The notes under the pieces are model-generated. The model made no database searches and was not told where the DNA came from. It saw only the letters and a list, made by a program, of their open reading frames with translations. Positions 52,163-64,000 of a stretch of DNA of 64,000 bases are shown here, piece after piece. Source of the stretch: Anthracocystis setariae (lineage: Eukaryota > Basidiomycota > Ustilaginomycetes > Ustilaginales > Ustilaginaceae). The stretch spans positions 868,001 through 932,000 of the forward strand of contig CAKMXJ010000002.1 of assembly GCA_928724745.1 (NCBI GenBank). Reading direction: 5' to 3'. The translations under genes and the position numbers were made by a program. How positions within the stretch are numbered: the stretch's first letter is position 1; each line of letters begins with the position of its first letter.

Positions 52163-53776
52163 ATGTCTACGCCTTCTACCTCGTCGCCACCAGGTACGTC
52201 GGATGCGAGGCAGATGGTCACACGTCGCTTCCGCATCGCGCTCCTCTGGATCCTCTTCTCTGCAACCAACTACGGCTATGGCATCTCGGAGCTCAACGCA
52301 CTCCAACCCATCCTTACATGCCGCAGCCGTGAGCCTACTCAGGCCAACCTGCCTGTGGCAACGGGATGCATCCCTCTGACGGAGAGTCAATTCGGTCTGG
52401 TCACTTCGCTCTTCACTCTCGGAGGGCTTGTGTCATCGTTCCTCATCTCGCCCGTGTCCAAGTGGCTCGGTTGGGGTCGAAAGACATGTATCATATGGTC
52501 GGCGATCGCAGGTATTGCTGGAAGTGCAATTCTCAGTCTCTCGTCCGGTCTCACAGGAATTGGCGCGGGCAGGTTCCTGCAAGGCATCGGTTCCGGAATT
52601 GGCGTGGTGGTGGTGCCCATCTTCCTGAACGAGATCTCACCCGTCGCATTGAAGGGTAGCATCGGTGTGCTCAACCAGTTCTCTATCGTTATGGGAATCT
52701 TTATCGCACAGGCTATTGGTGCCAGCAGGCTCGGTAGCGATGCAACGTATTGGCGGCTTGTGCCAGCGACGTCGGGACTGGTATCGATCTTGCAATTGCT
52801 CGGATCGTTTACGGTAGGCGTCGAATCGCCGGGGTGGTTGGAGGGAGAAGCAAAGTCGGCGGGCTCAGCGATTGCTGCATCGGAAGAGGCCGACAAGGTG
52901 CGAGCAATACTGTGGTCGCCCAAAGAGCTGCAGAGATGGAAGCGCACGCGCACCTCCCCCTTCCCGCGCAGTGATGGTGGCGTGGACGAGGAGAGACAAG
53001 GACTTCTCTCTGGCGATCAGACTGAAACGACCACCGAATCGACCGAGCGCACCAACGTTGGCATCCTCAACCTCTTCTCCGACCCTGACATCCGTTCCGG
53101 CGCGATCCTCGTAATCCTCACCCAACTCGGCCAACAGCTCAGCGGCATCAACGCCGTGCTCTACTACAGCGTCGGCATCCTAGGCTCGATTCTACCGGCG
53201 CTCGCCGGCTCGATCGGCATCCTAATCACAATCATCAACATCCTCATGACCTTCCCACCCATCTACCTGATCGACGAATCCCGCATCGGTCGCAAGAACC
53301 TCATGCTCGGCTCGGCAACCGTCATGGCGGTCGCCTCAGCACTCCTCGGCGCAGCCATCTTGAATGGATACAAAGTCGTCAGCGCCGTATGCATGGTCCT
53401 CATGGTAGCCGGATTTTCGTTCGGACTAGGTCCAATCCCGTTTGTCATCCTGCCTGAACTCGTCCCTGCTAGAGTAAGTCTCCTTCCCCTTCCCCTCCCC
53501 CCCCTCACCAACCCGGTTTTGACATACCACCCACTCACCCTCACCGTCGCTCTTTGAATTTCGAATCCCCAGGCGGTATCAACAGCCACCTCGCTAGGAC
53601 TAACGCTCAATTGGACAGCCAACTTCATCGTCGGTTCCGCCTTCCTCCCCATCAAGAACGCACTAGCCCACTACGACACCAATCACACCGGCGGAGCCGT
53701 CTTCTTCCTCTTCGCCACCACCAACCTGATCACCACCATCATCGTCGCTAAAATGTACAAGTACCACGCCGACTAG
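52163..53776 (+). CDS. MFS sugar-type transporter with acidic dileucine motif, two exons
   Basis: Exons 52163-53473 and 53573-53776 (99-bp intron, GTAAGT donor, CCAG acceptor, phase 0) give 504 residues. About 12 membrane segments in the sugar-porter pattern: ATNYGYGISELNAL in TM1, ITQLG-like QLGQQLSGINAVLYYSVG in TM7, IGRKNLMLGS after TM8, and a short cytosolic tail (MYKYHAD). The central loop carries EERQGLLSG, which fits the [DE]xxxL[LI] sorting signal, so a vacuolar location like the yeast Vps73/YBR241c group is plausible. The usual PESPRWL segment is degenerate (GVESPGWLEGEAKS). The substrate is unknown. Its stop codon is only 53 bp from that of the convergent BLM10 gene. Confidence 0.85.
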
Positions 53777-53829
53777 TGCAATCCAACGTGCGTGTGTGTG
53801 TTTGTGTAAATTGCAACCATGTGCCAAAA

Positions 53830-56800
53830 TCATGCGAAATAATCCGACCGACCAAGCGTAAAGTCGTTAACTTCATTGAGGAGCTCGCCGAACTTGTGCT
53901 GGTCTTCGCTCCAGGTATCTTGATGCGTCCTCTTAAAGTCAGCGGCGCACTTCCTGACTGTGGTAGAAATGGGCACTGGATCATCTGTATGCTGAGCCAC
54001 CGTCTCTACGATAAGACTGGGCATCCAATCTGGCACTTCATAAGGGAACGCGGCCAACAGCGCCGACGCGCCCAAAATCCCTGAATGCAACTTCAACAGC
54101 ACCTGATCATACCCCTTCTCCCCCCTCCTCCTCGGCAACCCACTCTCCGCCACCGTGGTGGTAAACCGTTGCTTGAGCATCTTGATCAACCTTCGCTGCG
54201 AGCACCTTACAATCCCACTGAGTGTAGTGGCCGCCATTTCGCGCACCTCCAAATGCCGATCCATCAGCAACTCGAGCAACAACTCCACGATCGAATTCAC
54301 CAACCTCTCATCCAGATAGAACAGGTTCTGGAAGTAGATCACTTGCAACACCGGAAGCGTGTCCAACCGCGCACGCCACGAGTCCACCGACGACCGCGTC
54401 ACCTCCAGCAACGTCTCGATCAGCCTCGCCGCATACTCCGACGTAAACGGATAGGTCGAGATCTTGGTCAGCACCGCCCTAGCCATCCCGCAAAGGTCCT
54501 TGTTATCATGCAACTCCAACATTTTGAAAATGTCGGGGATGTACTTGATCACCTCGCCCGCCAACGCACTGTTCCGATGGTCGCCCATCGTCGTCGAGAT
54601 CCACAGCAGCGTCGTGATCGCTGCACGATCGTACTGACTCGTCCCCTCGACCGCCGGCTTCCTCTCCTCCCTCCACTTCCCCAACTGCTGCGAAAGCTGC
54701 TCCAACCGTCCATTGTACAACTCGGGCCGCGACAGCAAAGACCCTTGCCCCTTACTGCACACATCGAGCAAAACCTCGACGCTGCCAAACGCCGGATTCA
54801 CCTGCAGCAGTTCGAGGTCCGCCAAACTCTCGCTGATGACACCCCGCACTTCTTGGAAATGGTTGTCAAAGTTGTCCGAGTAAAGGCGGATGAACTCGTC
54901 CGCTCCAAATGGCACAAATTGCAGGTTCATCGCCACCATCACCCCTCGCAGCAGATTTAGCGCGACGGCCTGCTCCCATGGACTCGCATTGCCGTCGTCC
55001 TTACCGATCGCATCGCGCGCAGCTTTAATGACGTAGTGCACGAGCGGGAGCGTCCGACGCGGATCGCGGCCCTGCACAAGGTACTCGATGCACAACTGCC
55101 ATGCAGGCTGGCTATCCGGTGTGCAGCCACCAAAGATCCGCGGCAGCAACTTCTCGAACCAGTCCCACAGAGTAGTCTGATCCTTCATGTTCCAGTCCTT
55201 GGAACCACGGTAGATACCGCAGATAAGCTCGGATGCTGCACGCTGGCGGTGTCGATCCTCTTCGGAGACGTATTGCTCCACCGTAGCCTGGACGAAGGGC
55301 AGAAGCTCGATGCGGAAAATCTGGAACATGGATTTGATCAGGATAACCGAGTCGAAGCCGGGATAATCTCTGTCCTTCTCCTGAGACAGATGACGGCAGA
55401 ACGACTGCCACCAGGACTCCTTGGTGATGATGCCGCGGATGGCTTCGATCGCGGGCTGAGAGGCGGCATCCCAGTCGAAGGCGACGCCATCAGCAGGCGG
55501 AGGATCGTAGAAGCTTTCTTCCTCTCCCCAGACTAGCCAGCCTTGCGAAACCTTGTCTCGCAGCTTGCTTGTCGGCGAGAGCGGCTCAGCAAAGGCTGCA
55601 ATGTACTGCTGATTCCATTCGCTCGAGACTGGGGTTGGCAGCTTCTCGGAATGCTTGAGCGGATTCTTGGTCTGGCCAAGTAGGAGATCTTGATCGGTCG
55701 GTGCCAGGGTGCGTAGCTTGACATAATAGAGGATCTTGGTGACCGCAACCTGAGCACAGTTGCGCATTCTGGGATTCTCCGAGACCATCTGCCCAGTGAG
55801 GTACGTCGCAACTTGTTCATCCACAGGCTTGTCCTTGCGCACCAGTGCACGTAGGAACCGCGCAGCAAAGATGGCGAAAGTCCAATGGGTCGTCTCCCTT
55901 TGAGCAAACTCCAGTGCCTTTGCAGTGAGCTCCCGATTCAGAGCGTCTGCCCTCTCGAGTCGAAGACGGCGTTTAGCAGCGACTGCCTCGATCAGTTGGG
56001 CGTCCGAGGTATGTGATTTCGAAGGAAGCACGATTGCGAGAATGTCGGTGGCTAACTCCAATGCGTCACAGTCCACCTTGTCGGCGAGTGTCGAAAACTC
56101 GGCAAAGCGAATGATGAAGTCGTTGATCACGCCACGGAGCAGCTTCTGGATCGAGGGCTTAGGGTGATGCTGTGCCGCTAGAAGGCTCATGATGTAGTTG
56201 GAGCTGAAGCGAGCATCCTTGATGCACAGGTGCAAGATCCCCTTGCTGCCAAGCACGTACAGCGCACCTTTCATCCTGTCAGCCGGGACACCTGGTTGGA
56301 TCGCCTCGATCAGCTTCGGCAAACACAGGATCCGAGTCCCGTCGTAGACGCCTCCGATGGTGTCCAACGTGTTCTGCGCCGTCTGCCGGATGCCAACGTA
56401 GTTGGACATGCACAAGTCGAGGATGTGGAGAATCAGTTTGTCTGTCAACGGAGTTCTCTTCCTGTGGAAGCTGTTGAGCCGGGCTCGACAGGTGTTGTAG
56501 AACGCAGCACGGCGGATGTAGAGCACGCGAGGGAAGGTTTTTTGCCCAGCGTGTAGCTTGCCGATGTTGCGGAAAAAGCTGAGAGAGCGCATTTGGCCCT
56601 TGTAGTCTTCGCCGTTGTAGCTGTAGCAGGTCAAATAGACCCGAACGGATCGGATGAGCATCTTGACGCAGTCGATCTGGTCCTCTGCACCTGACGTCTG
56701 GATGCTCTGTGCAGCGAGATCCAAGACTTGTCCGCACCGTTGCTTGAACGTCGCCACTTTCTGATATCGGGCGTCCAATGGATCCTGGAGACAAAAGTGG

Positions 56801-59800
56801 GACTTGAATCGCGGTGGGATTTCGATGAATTCCGGAACCTCATCACCGAGATCCATTGCGGGCATTCCTCCGCCCTCATCATATTCCTGAATGAGACTGG
56901 GCATGCCCGTCAGACTCATGCGGACCACCATCAAGTAACGACAGAAATCGTTCGACCATGCTTTGTCCCTGGTATGCCCCTCCGCGAGAAGCGCTTCAAC
57001 CTTGTCCAAGGCCGGCACGACAATGCGATCGAGCAACTCGAGTGCCATACTGATCTCGGCGTCGGAGGGGACGTGCCAATCTATCTTGATGCTGTTCTCT
57101 GCGTACACCTTGCCCCAGTAGAGATGAGATCGCCTGGCAAATGCCTCGCTCTCCCAAACCTCTTGGTTGACGAAGCGCTGCTCTCTCGGGTACATCGCGG
57201 TGAGGGACGAAATCAACTTCTGGACGAGCTTGGTAGCCAAAGAAAAACCTCTTTCGCTCTTGCAATGCTCGGTAAGGAGCTGCAAGATCGAGATCAATTC
57301 GTTTTTATAGAGCAGCAAGGTCTCGCCAGGACCGTTCAGAGCTCCATTGAGGACGCTGATATTCCAGTGAAGAGCAGCGTCGCTAGCAGCCGGGATACTG
57401 GTGCTGGTGGTCCGCGTGGAGCTTGCTCCGTTGGCAATCTCTGCTCGGATACTTGCACTGCATTGGGGCAGCAGCCTTTTGAGCACCATCTGGCCATCTG
57501 CACGAGCGAAGCAACCCACCAAATTGCCGATGACGCGGACCGAGGTGGCTGAGACAGTGTGTGCGCAGTACTCGGCGATCTTTTCGAAGGTTCTTTCCAG
57601 CAGATACGGGCTCATGGCTCGACAGACACCGTCGGAAGCTGCCATGATCATGTTGATGACCTGTTCCTCGGACTTGCCGCCCGTACGACCACCCTTGCCC
57701 TCCTCTGGCAGCGTCTCGAACAGGGCTAGCACCCTTTGGAAGAAGGCCGAGATCCATGCATCGAAGTCGGCGGTGGTGATCCGCAGCTGATAGTCCTCTT
57801 GCTCTGGTGATGCCGAAGAGCCTTGTTCGTCCATTGGTGATGCAGGCTCTGCTGCCTCCTTGGTCGAGTGTTCGAGTTTGAGTTCGGGAAGGCCATCAAA
57901 AGGCTCTTCGTCGTCGGCATAGGCCTCGGGTCGGGTGAGGTCATCGATGCGGATGGACATGGTCGACATCAGCACAAACATGCATGTGCTCATGGTCTTC
58001 ATGGGATCGTTGAGATCGATACCGGGGATGCACAGCTGCAAGAGCGGCACCAGATGCTTTCCGCCGGCCCTATAGAGCTGACGCGAGGTCAAGACAGGCG
58101 AAAGCGTCGAAAGGGCGGTGATGACGGCGTTGGTGCGATGCGTGGTCTCGAGCGCTTCGAGCGAGTTGAAGGCACGTTCCAAGACAGCGGGGAAGATCAT
58201 GTCCGGGGCAAGAATAGCCATGCGTTTCAAGCTGGCTTGCGACTGAGCGATTGTGAGTGGATCCTTGGAGAACATCGAGAGAAGGCAGACGGTACGAAGG
58301 ATCGAGACGATCTCGGTCTTGATCTCGTCTGTGATGCGGTAATGCGGTGGCGTCTTGCACTGTGGACCCTCCTCGCCCTTGACACGCTTGACAAACTCAA
58401 ACAGGATGTTCTGGATCAGACTCGACAGCGAAATCTGCCACATGCCCCAGTTGGAAGGGTGGAAGTAGCTCTCGGTGGCTTGGACGAACTTGGCGAGGTG
58501 ATCGAGCGCCTTGGAACCGGCGGGATATGTTTGGACGGGCTTGCTTGTGCCATTTGCACCGTCAGTGGGTGTAGGCGCGGCCGAGGTCGAAGTGCCGTCG
58601 TTGGTGCTGGGACCATCTTTGGAAATCGAGTATGCGATGATGGTCGCGAAAGATTGAAGGCGGTCGGTTGGCTTCTTCATCTTCAAGACCGACCCTGTTG
58701 CTAGTGCATCCGGTCCGCTTCGCACGGTGGAAGACTGTGCCATTTGAGCAGCCATGGCCGCTTTGCTCGAACCGACCGGTAGACCTGCTGAGCGGAGACA
58801 TTTGGCCATGATGAGTGCATATTGCTGCTCAGTGAAGATGCCAATGTCGCGAAACAGTCCAATCGACTCGGATGGACTGGCGACGCCTGATGACTCTGCA
58901 GCTTCGCCATCGGGTTGTTCCAACATCTCACTGTGCTCCATGGAAACGTCTACCTCGGGTTTTGGTTCTGTGGCAGCATCGGTGTTCTGTGCATCCGGAC
59001 GTGACGTTGGATGGTAGAGGCTGTAAAAGGCTGACACTTTGGCGAAGGAAGCAGAGCTTGTAGATGGGTCGTTGACATGCATCACGGACAGGCGTGCGAG
59101 TAAGTCGAGCATCTGATCATCGAAGAGCGACGAATTGAAGCTTTCCCAAAGACGAAACATGGTCGGGAGCCAGCGTTGAGGATGGCTGATGGGCAAGAAG
59201 TGGACCAGAAAGGCTTGTGTTGCGATGACCGAGTTGAGATCGGAACCGTCCATCTTGGGCAGGAAAGTGCGCAACATTGCATCTGCTTCCCAGGGGGGAA
59301 AGAAGCGCTGCGCGGTCTCTGCAAGGGCGAGAAGCGCTTCGGATTTGTTTGCGAGACCAGCGCGGCGACGCTTGACGAAAAGCTCCTTGTCGAGGATGTC
59401 GTAAAGTGGCCTCCATGGCAATACGATGTCCTTGATGTTGCACTTCTTCCTGGTCTCGATGAGCGTCACGAACATGGCAACGGCCAGCTCTACGCATCCG
59501 ATCTCGAGGCCCGGAAGCACGGCCAGCTCATAGTAGAACAGGACAAGCTTTGCTCTCGTCCTTCGGGCCAGAGGATATTTGAGCGAGAGCAGGCACTGTA
59601 GCCTGTGATTCCACTGAACGAGGCCGATATCGTAGTCTTTGGTTCGCACACAGTCGATGAGACGGCGGATGATGTGATCGAGTCGAGCATCAAACTCTTC
59701 AAGAGTCTCGCAGAGATATGGCAAGCTTTCAGGATAGTGGAGATACAGATGTCGGTTGGCGTCCTTTGACTTCTTTGCAGGTTGCGGGCTGCTTCCATCT

Positions 59801-59895
59801 AGGCTCAGGATAGGAATGTCCTCGTCTTCGTCTTGATCGATGTCAACGGCGGGCTCCATCGGGCTATCTACCTCGAGATGATCGTCATCCTTCAT
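53830..59895 (-). CDS. BLM10: Proteasome activator BLM10/PA200
   Basis: A 2021-residue protein in one exon from the ATG at 59895, matching the usual size of the family (about 1840-2140). It is a HEAT-repeat solenoid that caps the 20S proteasome. Recognisable segments: HYPESLPYLCETLEEFDARL near the N-terminus; RWLPTMFRLWESFNSSLFDDQ (two overlapping HEAT helices, about 230-250); and the C-terminal helix-rich part with DRHLEVREMAATTLSGIVRC and HTDDPVPISTTVRKCAADFKRTHQDTW, which is the conserved C-terminal domain (DUF3437-like). The family opens the 20S gate and acts in nuclear proteasome import, DNA repair and histone turnover. The C-terminus is SDYFA, with Phe where yeast Blm10 has the penultimate Tyr of its HbYX-type YYA tail. 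An acidic stretch DQDEDEDIPI near residue 20 is common in the yeast protein too. Family call is firm. Confidence 0.93.
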   Translation of the reverse strand: MKDDDHLEVDSPMEPAVDIDQDEDEDIPILSLDGSSPQPAKKSKDANRHLYLHYPESLPYLCETLEEFDARLDHIIRRLIDCVRTKDYDIGLVQWNHRLQCLLSLKYPLARRTRAKLVLFYYELAVLPGLEIGCVELAVAMFVTLIETRKKCNIKDIVLPWRPLYDILDKELFVKRRRAGLANKSEALLALAETAQRFFPPWEADAMLRTFLPKMDGSDLNSVIATQAFLVHFLPISHPQRWLPTMFRLWESFNSSLFDDQMLDLLARLSVMHVNDPSTSSASFAKVSAFYSLYHPTSRPDAQNTDAATEPKPEVDVSMEHSEMLEQPDGEAAESSGVASPSESIGLFRDIGIFTEQQYALIMAKCLRSAGLPVGSSKAAMAAQMAQSSTVRSGPDALATGSVLKMKKPTDRLQSFATIIAYSISKDGPSTNDGTSTSAAPTPTDGANGTSKPVQTYPAGSKALDHLAKFVQATESYFHPSNWGMWQISLSSLIQNILFEFVKRVKGEEGPQCKTPPHYRITDEIKTEIVSILRTVCLLSMFSKDPLTIAQSQASLKRMAILAPDMIFPAVLERAFNSLEALETTHRTNAVITALSTLSPVLTSRQLYRAGGKHLVPLLQLCIPGIDLNDPMKTMSTCMFVLMSTMSIRIDDLTRPEAYADDEEPFDGLPELKLEHSTKEAAEPASPMDEQGSSASPEQEDYQLRITTADFDAWISAFFQRVLALFETLPEEGKGGRTGGKSEEQVINMIMAASDGVCRAMSPYLLERTFEKIAEYCAHTVSATSVRVIGNLVGCFARADGQMVLKRLLPQCSASIRAEIANGASSTRTTSTSIPAASDAALHWNISVLNGALNGPGETLLLYKNELISILQLLTEHCKSERGFSLATKLVQKLISSLTAMYPREQRFVNQEVWESEAFARRSHLYWGKVYAENSIKIDWHVPSDAEISMALELLDRIVVPALDKVEALLAEGHTRDKAWSNDFCRYLMVVRMSLTGMPSLIQEYDEGGGMPAMDLGDEVPEFIEIPPRFKSHFCLQDPLDARYQKVATFKQRCGQVLDLAAQSIQTSGAEDQIDCVKMLIRSVRVYLTCYSYNGEDYKGQMRSLSFFRNIGKLHAGQKTFPRVLYIRRAAFYNTCRARLNSFHRKRTPLTDKLILHILDLCMSNYVGIRQTAQNTLDTIGGVYDGTRILCLPKLIEAIQPGVPADRMKGALYVLGSKGILHLCIKDARFSSNYIMSLLAAQHHPKPSIQKLLRGVINDFIIRFAEFSTLADKVDCDALELATDILAIVLPSKSHTSDAQLIEAVAAKRRLRLERADALNRELTAKALEFAQRETTHWTFAIFAARFLRALVRKDKPVDEQVATYLTGQMVSENPRMRNCAQVAVTKILYYVKLRTLAPTDQDLLLGQTKNPLKHSEKLPTPVSSEWNQQYIAAFAEPLSPTSKLRDKVSQGWLVWGEEESFYDPPPADGVAFDWDAASQPAIEAIRGIITKESWWQSFCRHLSQEKDRDYPGFDSVILIKSMFQIFRIELLPFVQATVEQYVSEEDRHRQRAASELICGIYRGSKDWNMKDQTTLWDWFEKLLPRIFGGCTPDSQPAWQLCIEYLVQGRDPRRTLPLVHYVIKAARDAIGKDDGNASPWEQAVALNLLRGVMVAMNLQFVPFGADEFIRLYSDNFDNHFQEVRGVISESLADLELLQVNPAFGSVEVLLDVCSKGQGSLLSRPELYNGRLEQLSQQLGKWREERKPAVEGTSQYDRAAITTLLWISTTMGDHRNSALAGEVIKYIPDIFKMLELHDNKDLCGMARAVLTKISTYPFTSEYAARLIETLLEVTRSSVDSWRARLDTLPVLQVIYFQNLFYLDERLVNSIVELLLELLMDRHLEVREMAATTLSGIVRCSQRRLIKMLKQRFTTTVAESGLPRRRGEKGYDQVLLKLHSGILGASALLAAFPYEVPDWMPSLIVETVAQHTDDPVPISTTVRKCAADFKRTHQDTWSEDQHKFGELLNEVNDFTLGRSDYFA

Positions 59896-60813
59896 TGTTG
59901 AATTGTTTGGGGAGAGAAGACAAGGATGTCAGCTCCTAGGAAAGAGGTTCGTATATGCGGCCGTGATGCTGGTGGGCCTTTATGCTTGCAATTGCAATGC
60001 TTGTGCAATCACAAAGATGGAGGCGTCGTTAGCCGAGGATGGTGAGGGCTACAGGAAGTAGAGAGGAAGGTTATGTGGCAAGTCGGTGGGAGGAAAGGGG
60101 GAGGGGTAAGGGGGGAGTGAGGTCGAGCAGAAGAGGATGGTACTCTTATGCTTCCGGAAAGTGACACTTTTGCTTCGTTACGCGTCCTCCACACTGCACC
60201 GCATATCTAAATTGTGTATATTATTATTAATAATAATATAACAGGCCGCGCAAAGCTGAGTTATCGGTCTTGCTCCCAGTACTGTACTGAGTAAGGGTCC
60301 TTGGCAGATTCACTGTTGTGGTCTACTGCGCTCTAAATTCAATTCAAGGCTCTCAACATACTGTATCGAGTAACAGAGTATCATTCAGTTTCAAGTGATT
60401 GATCAAGCCTGCCAAGTTATGGAACATGCGGATTGCATTTCATCGAGGATGGCGAATGCCAAGGATCGTCTTGTTCTACAGTTTTGATAATACAGATCCG
60501 ATAGCAATAAATGCTCAGCAGCGCAAGTCAAGCCTTGTAAAGTAAATGCTGTTGGTAGAGAATGTGAATGCAGTTCGTAGACGGTATGCTGTCCGCGCTT
60601 CTTCAGATGCGCTCAATCATGAGCCCCGCGTGAAAGACGAGATACAGCTTCATAGGTACTCCACAAGGCAAGTTACCAAAAAAGGACCATGTTGGGCAAT
60701 ATGCTGGTGCGTAAAATGTACAAAGCCAGACGAGGGAATTCGGCGGCTGGGGTTGGAGAAGGCCGTGTTTAAATTGCAAAAAAGAGGGCTCGAAGGTTGT
60801 AGTGAAACCGTGT
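59896..60813. other. Intergenic region between BLM10 start and Rab11 stop
   Basis: About 920 bp. It contains a perfect 24-bp AT palindrome (60217-60240), a TACTGTAC motif (60279-60290) and an AT-rich block (60350-60550) that probably includes the 3' end of the Rab gene. No coding gene is visible. Confidence 0.5.
60217..60240. repeat. Perfect 24-bp AT palindrome
   Basis: TATATTATTATT followed by its exact reverse complement AATAATAATATA, about 320 bp upstream of the BLM10 ATG. Function unknown. Confidence 0.9.
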
Positions 60814-62936
<2,123 letters not shown>

Positions 62937-63558
62937 TCATCGTCGCTGTGCATCGTTCCTTGCCAGCGTGTCGCTTCGTCTGTGTATCTCGATCAAGTGC
63001 TTGGCAAGGGGAAAGAAACTTACCTCTCAACCTCGTAGCTGTCCTCGCCTACTTGCAGCGGGACAGCATATGCAACGCAAAGTTAGATGAGACGAGCGAG
63101 GCAAGGTGCGGCGAAACAGAACAACTTACCTGGCGAAAACCTCATCGAGCTGGAGCGAAAATGGTGAATGGATGGCAAAGGATGTCGGTCGAGAGCGCTG
63201 CCGACTTGCAAACGACGCGAGCCACCTCCACGATGGCCTAGATCCTGGGACGATTTGCGTCGGGAGTCTCACGAAGAGACTCACCATCGCCATCCTCGGG
63301 CCATCATGTAGACATCGTAAAAACGAATGCGGTGGTTGCGCGCCTCGCCGGGATCAGCAGATGCAGCGACCCATCGCACCTACCACGAGGAGCAGGCACG
63401 ATCGAAGGCAAGGCTTGAGCCAACTCCTTCTGTTTCTCTTGAAGACGGGAACGCGAACTTGGCACGGAGAAAAAGTCCAAGCTCGAACTTTTGTGTCTGT
63501 GATTGGCGGTAAATGCCAAGGATGTTGCGAAAGCGATGGCGATCAGTATGAGTTTCAT
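62937..63558 (-). CDS. Tentative small secreted protein, multi-exon
   Basis: From the ATG at 63558 the first exon (63558-63384) encodes a strong signal peptide, MKLILIAIAFATSLAFTA, followed by a Lys/Ser-rich segment and ALPSIVPAPR before a GTAGGT donor. Compatible further exons are 63267-63130 (Arg/Ser/His-rich, ending MRFSPG, GTAAGT donor) and a 25-base exon 63048-63024 (EDSYEVE, GTAAGT donor). One possible last exon is 62979-62937. That set gives 126 residues, but its last intron would be only 43 bp; another acceptor near 62935 would give a different tail. Small secreted Cys-poor proteins are frequent in smut secretomes. I do not recognise a family. The signal peptide and three good donors in one short stretch are the evidence; the exon structure, and even the gene itself, remain uncertain. 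Confidence 0.4.
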
Positions 63559-64000
63559 CTTTGCAAATCATTCCCAATATGGCTCATTCCAGCGTACGTC
63601 GGTCGACCTTGGGGTTACTCACCTTCTTGGATTTTTGTTCGAAGAGAGGAAGGAAGAGTTGGGCTGTACCATCCGAACTCTTGTACCTTTTTTTTTTCCC
63701 TTCTGTTCCAGCCAGTCTTGAGAAAGAAAAGGAGAAAGAAAAAAAAATTGGCCGCACAATTATTAGATTTCATCATCACGTGGAGAGACAACTACACTAC
63801 TGAGAAAGGTTTTGAGAGTGTGAGAGTCACAGAAGCAACATGGAAAGAAGTTTGGCTGGACGCGTGGCTGCGTTTGTGTGATGTTTGGAAGAGTGTTAGA
63901 ATTGCGTGGACCCTTGACAGCCACTTGTGACTTGCTCTGACATCACGTTGCACATCCACTCAGCTGCGCTTCACTACTCCTATTAATAAGTCCACCATAG
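63559..64000. other. Terminal region, promoter side of the tentative secreted protein
   Basis: 442 bp with pyrimidine and A tracts (63689-63699, 63742-63751) and no supported gene. The window ends here. Confidence 0.45.

Overview
The window looks like a chromosome segment of a basidiomycete fungus, most likely a smut relative (Ustilaginomycotina: Ustilago, Sporisorium, Pseudozyma or Moesziomyces type). Reasons: large intron-poor genes, short introns (mostly 70-110 bp) with GTAAGT-type donors, many long disordered Ser/Pro/Gln-rich proteins, an APSES regulator of the Ust1/StuA type, and a lipase of the Candida (Moesziomyces) antarctica lipase A family. This assignment rests on reading the sequence; no search was run. 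Start codons were chosen as in-frame ATGs. Intron positions are inferred from splice consensus plus frame continuity.

Layout. 0.6-1.7 kb: PAP phosphatase (MET22/HAL2). 3.8-6.3 kb: LIM-domain, paxillin-like protein. 7.7-13.3 kb: BCK1-type MAPKKK of the cell-wall-integrity pathway, convergent with the APSES regulator at 13.8-15.6 kb. 15.6-21.65 kb: about 6 kb upstream of that regulator with no convincing gene, but with homopolymer tracts, many copies of an ACTGT/TACTGTAC motif and an 83-bp inverted repeat. 21.65-27.26 kb: a complete 5.6-kb Ty3/gypsy chromovirus-like retrotransposon on the minus strand, with identical 189-bp LTRs, a 5-bp target duplication, gag and pol separated by one in-frame TAG, and a frame break before integrase. 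27.5-30.9 kb: a disordered protein with an Rxt2-like block. 31.6-32.8 kb: a basic, probably nucleolar protein. 32.9-34.6 kb: a four-exon PCI protein (PCID2/Thp1/Csn12-like). 35.6-41.2 kb: an 1865-residue disordered protein of unknown function. 42.1-43.8 kb: an MFS sugar transporter. 47.1-48.6 kb: a CALA-type lipase. 49.7-50.0 kb: a 56-residue three-exon Tudor-like protein. 50.3-51.8 kb: an Mtc1-like protein, divergent from a second MFS transporter (52.2-53.8 kb), which is tail to tail with the BLM10/PA200 proteasome activator (53.8-59.9 kb). 60.8-61.7 kb: Rab11/Ypt3 GTPase. 62.9-63.6 kb: a tentative small secreted protein.

The host genes are mostly housekeeping and signalling genes rather than one cluster or pathway. 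A loose theme is cell shape and surface: BCK1 (wall stress signalling), Ust1-like regulator (morphogenesis and sporulation), LIM/paxillin-like protein (actin and septum) and Rab11 (exocytosis). The most interesting non-routine signals are the candidate stop-codon readthrough element between gag and pol (TAG, 8-nt spacer, perfect 8-bp hairpin), the recent retrotransposon insertion, the long gene-free region upstream of the APSES gene, and the dispersed TACTGTAC motif.
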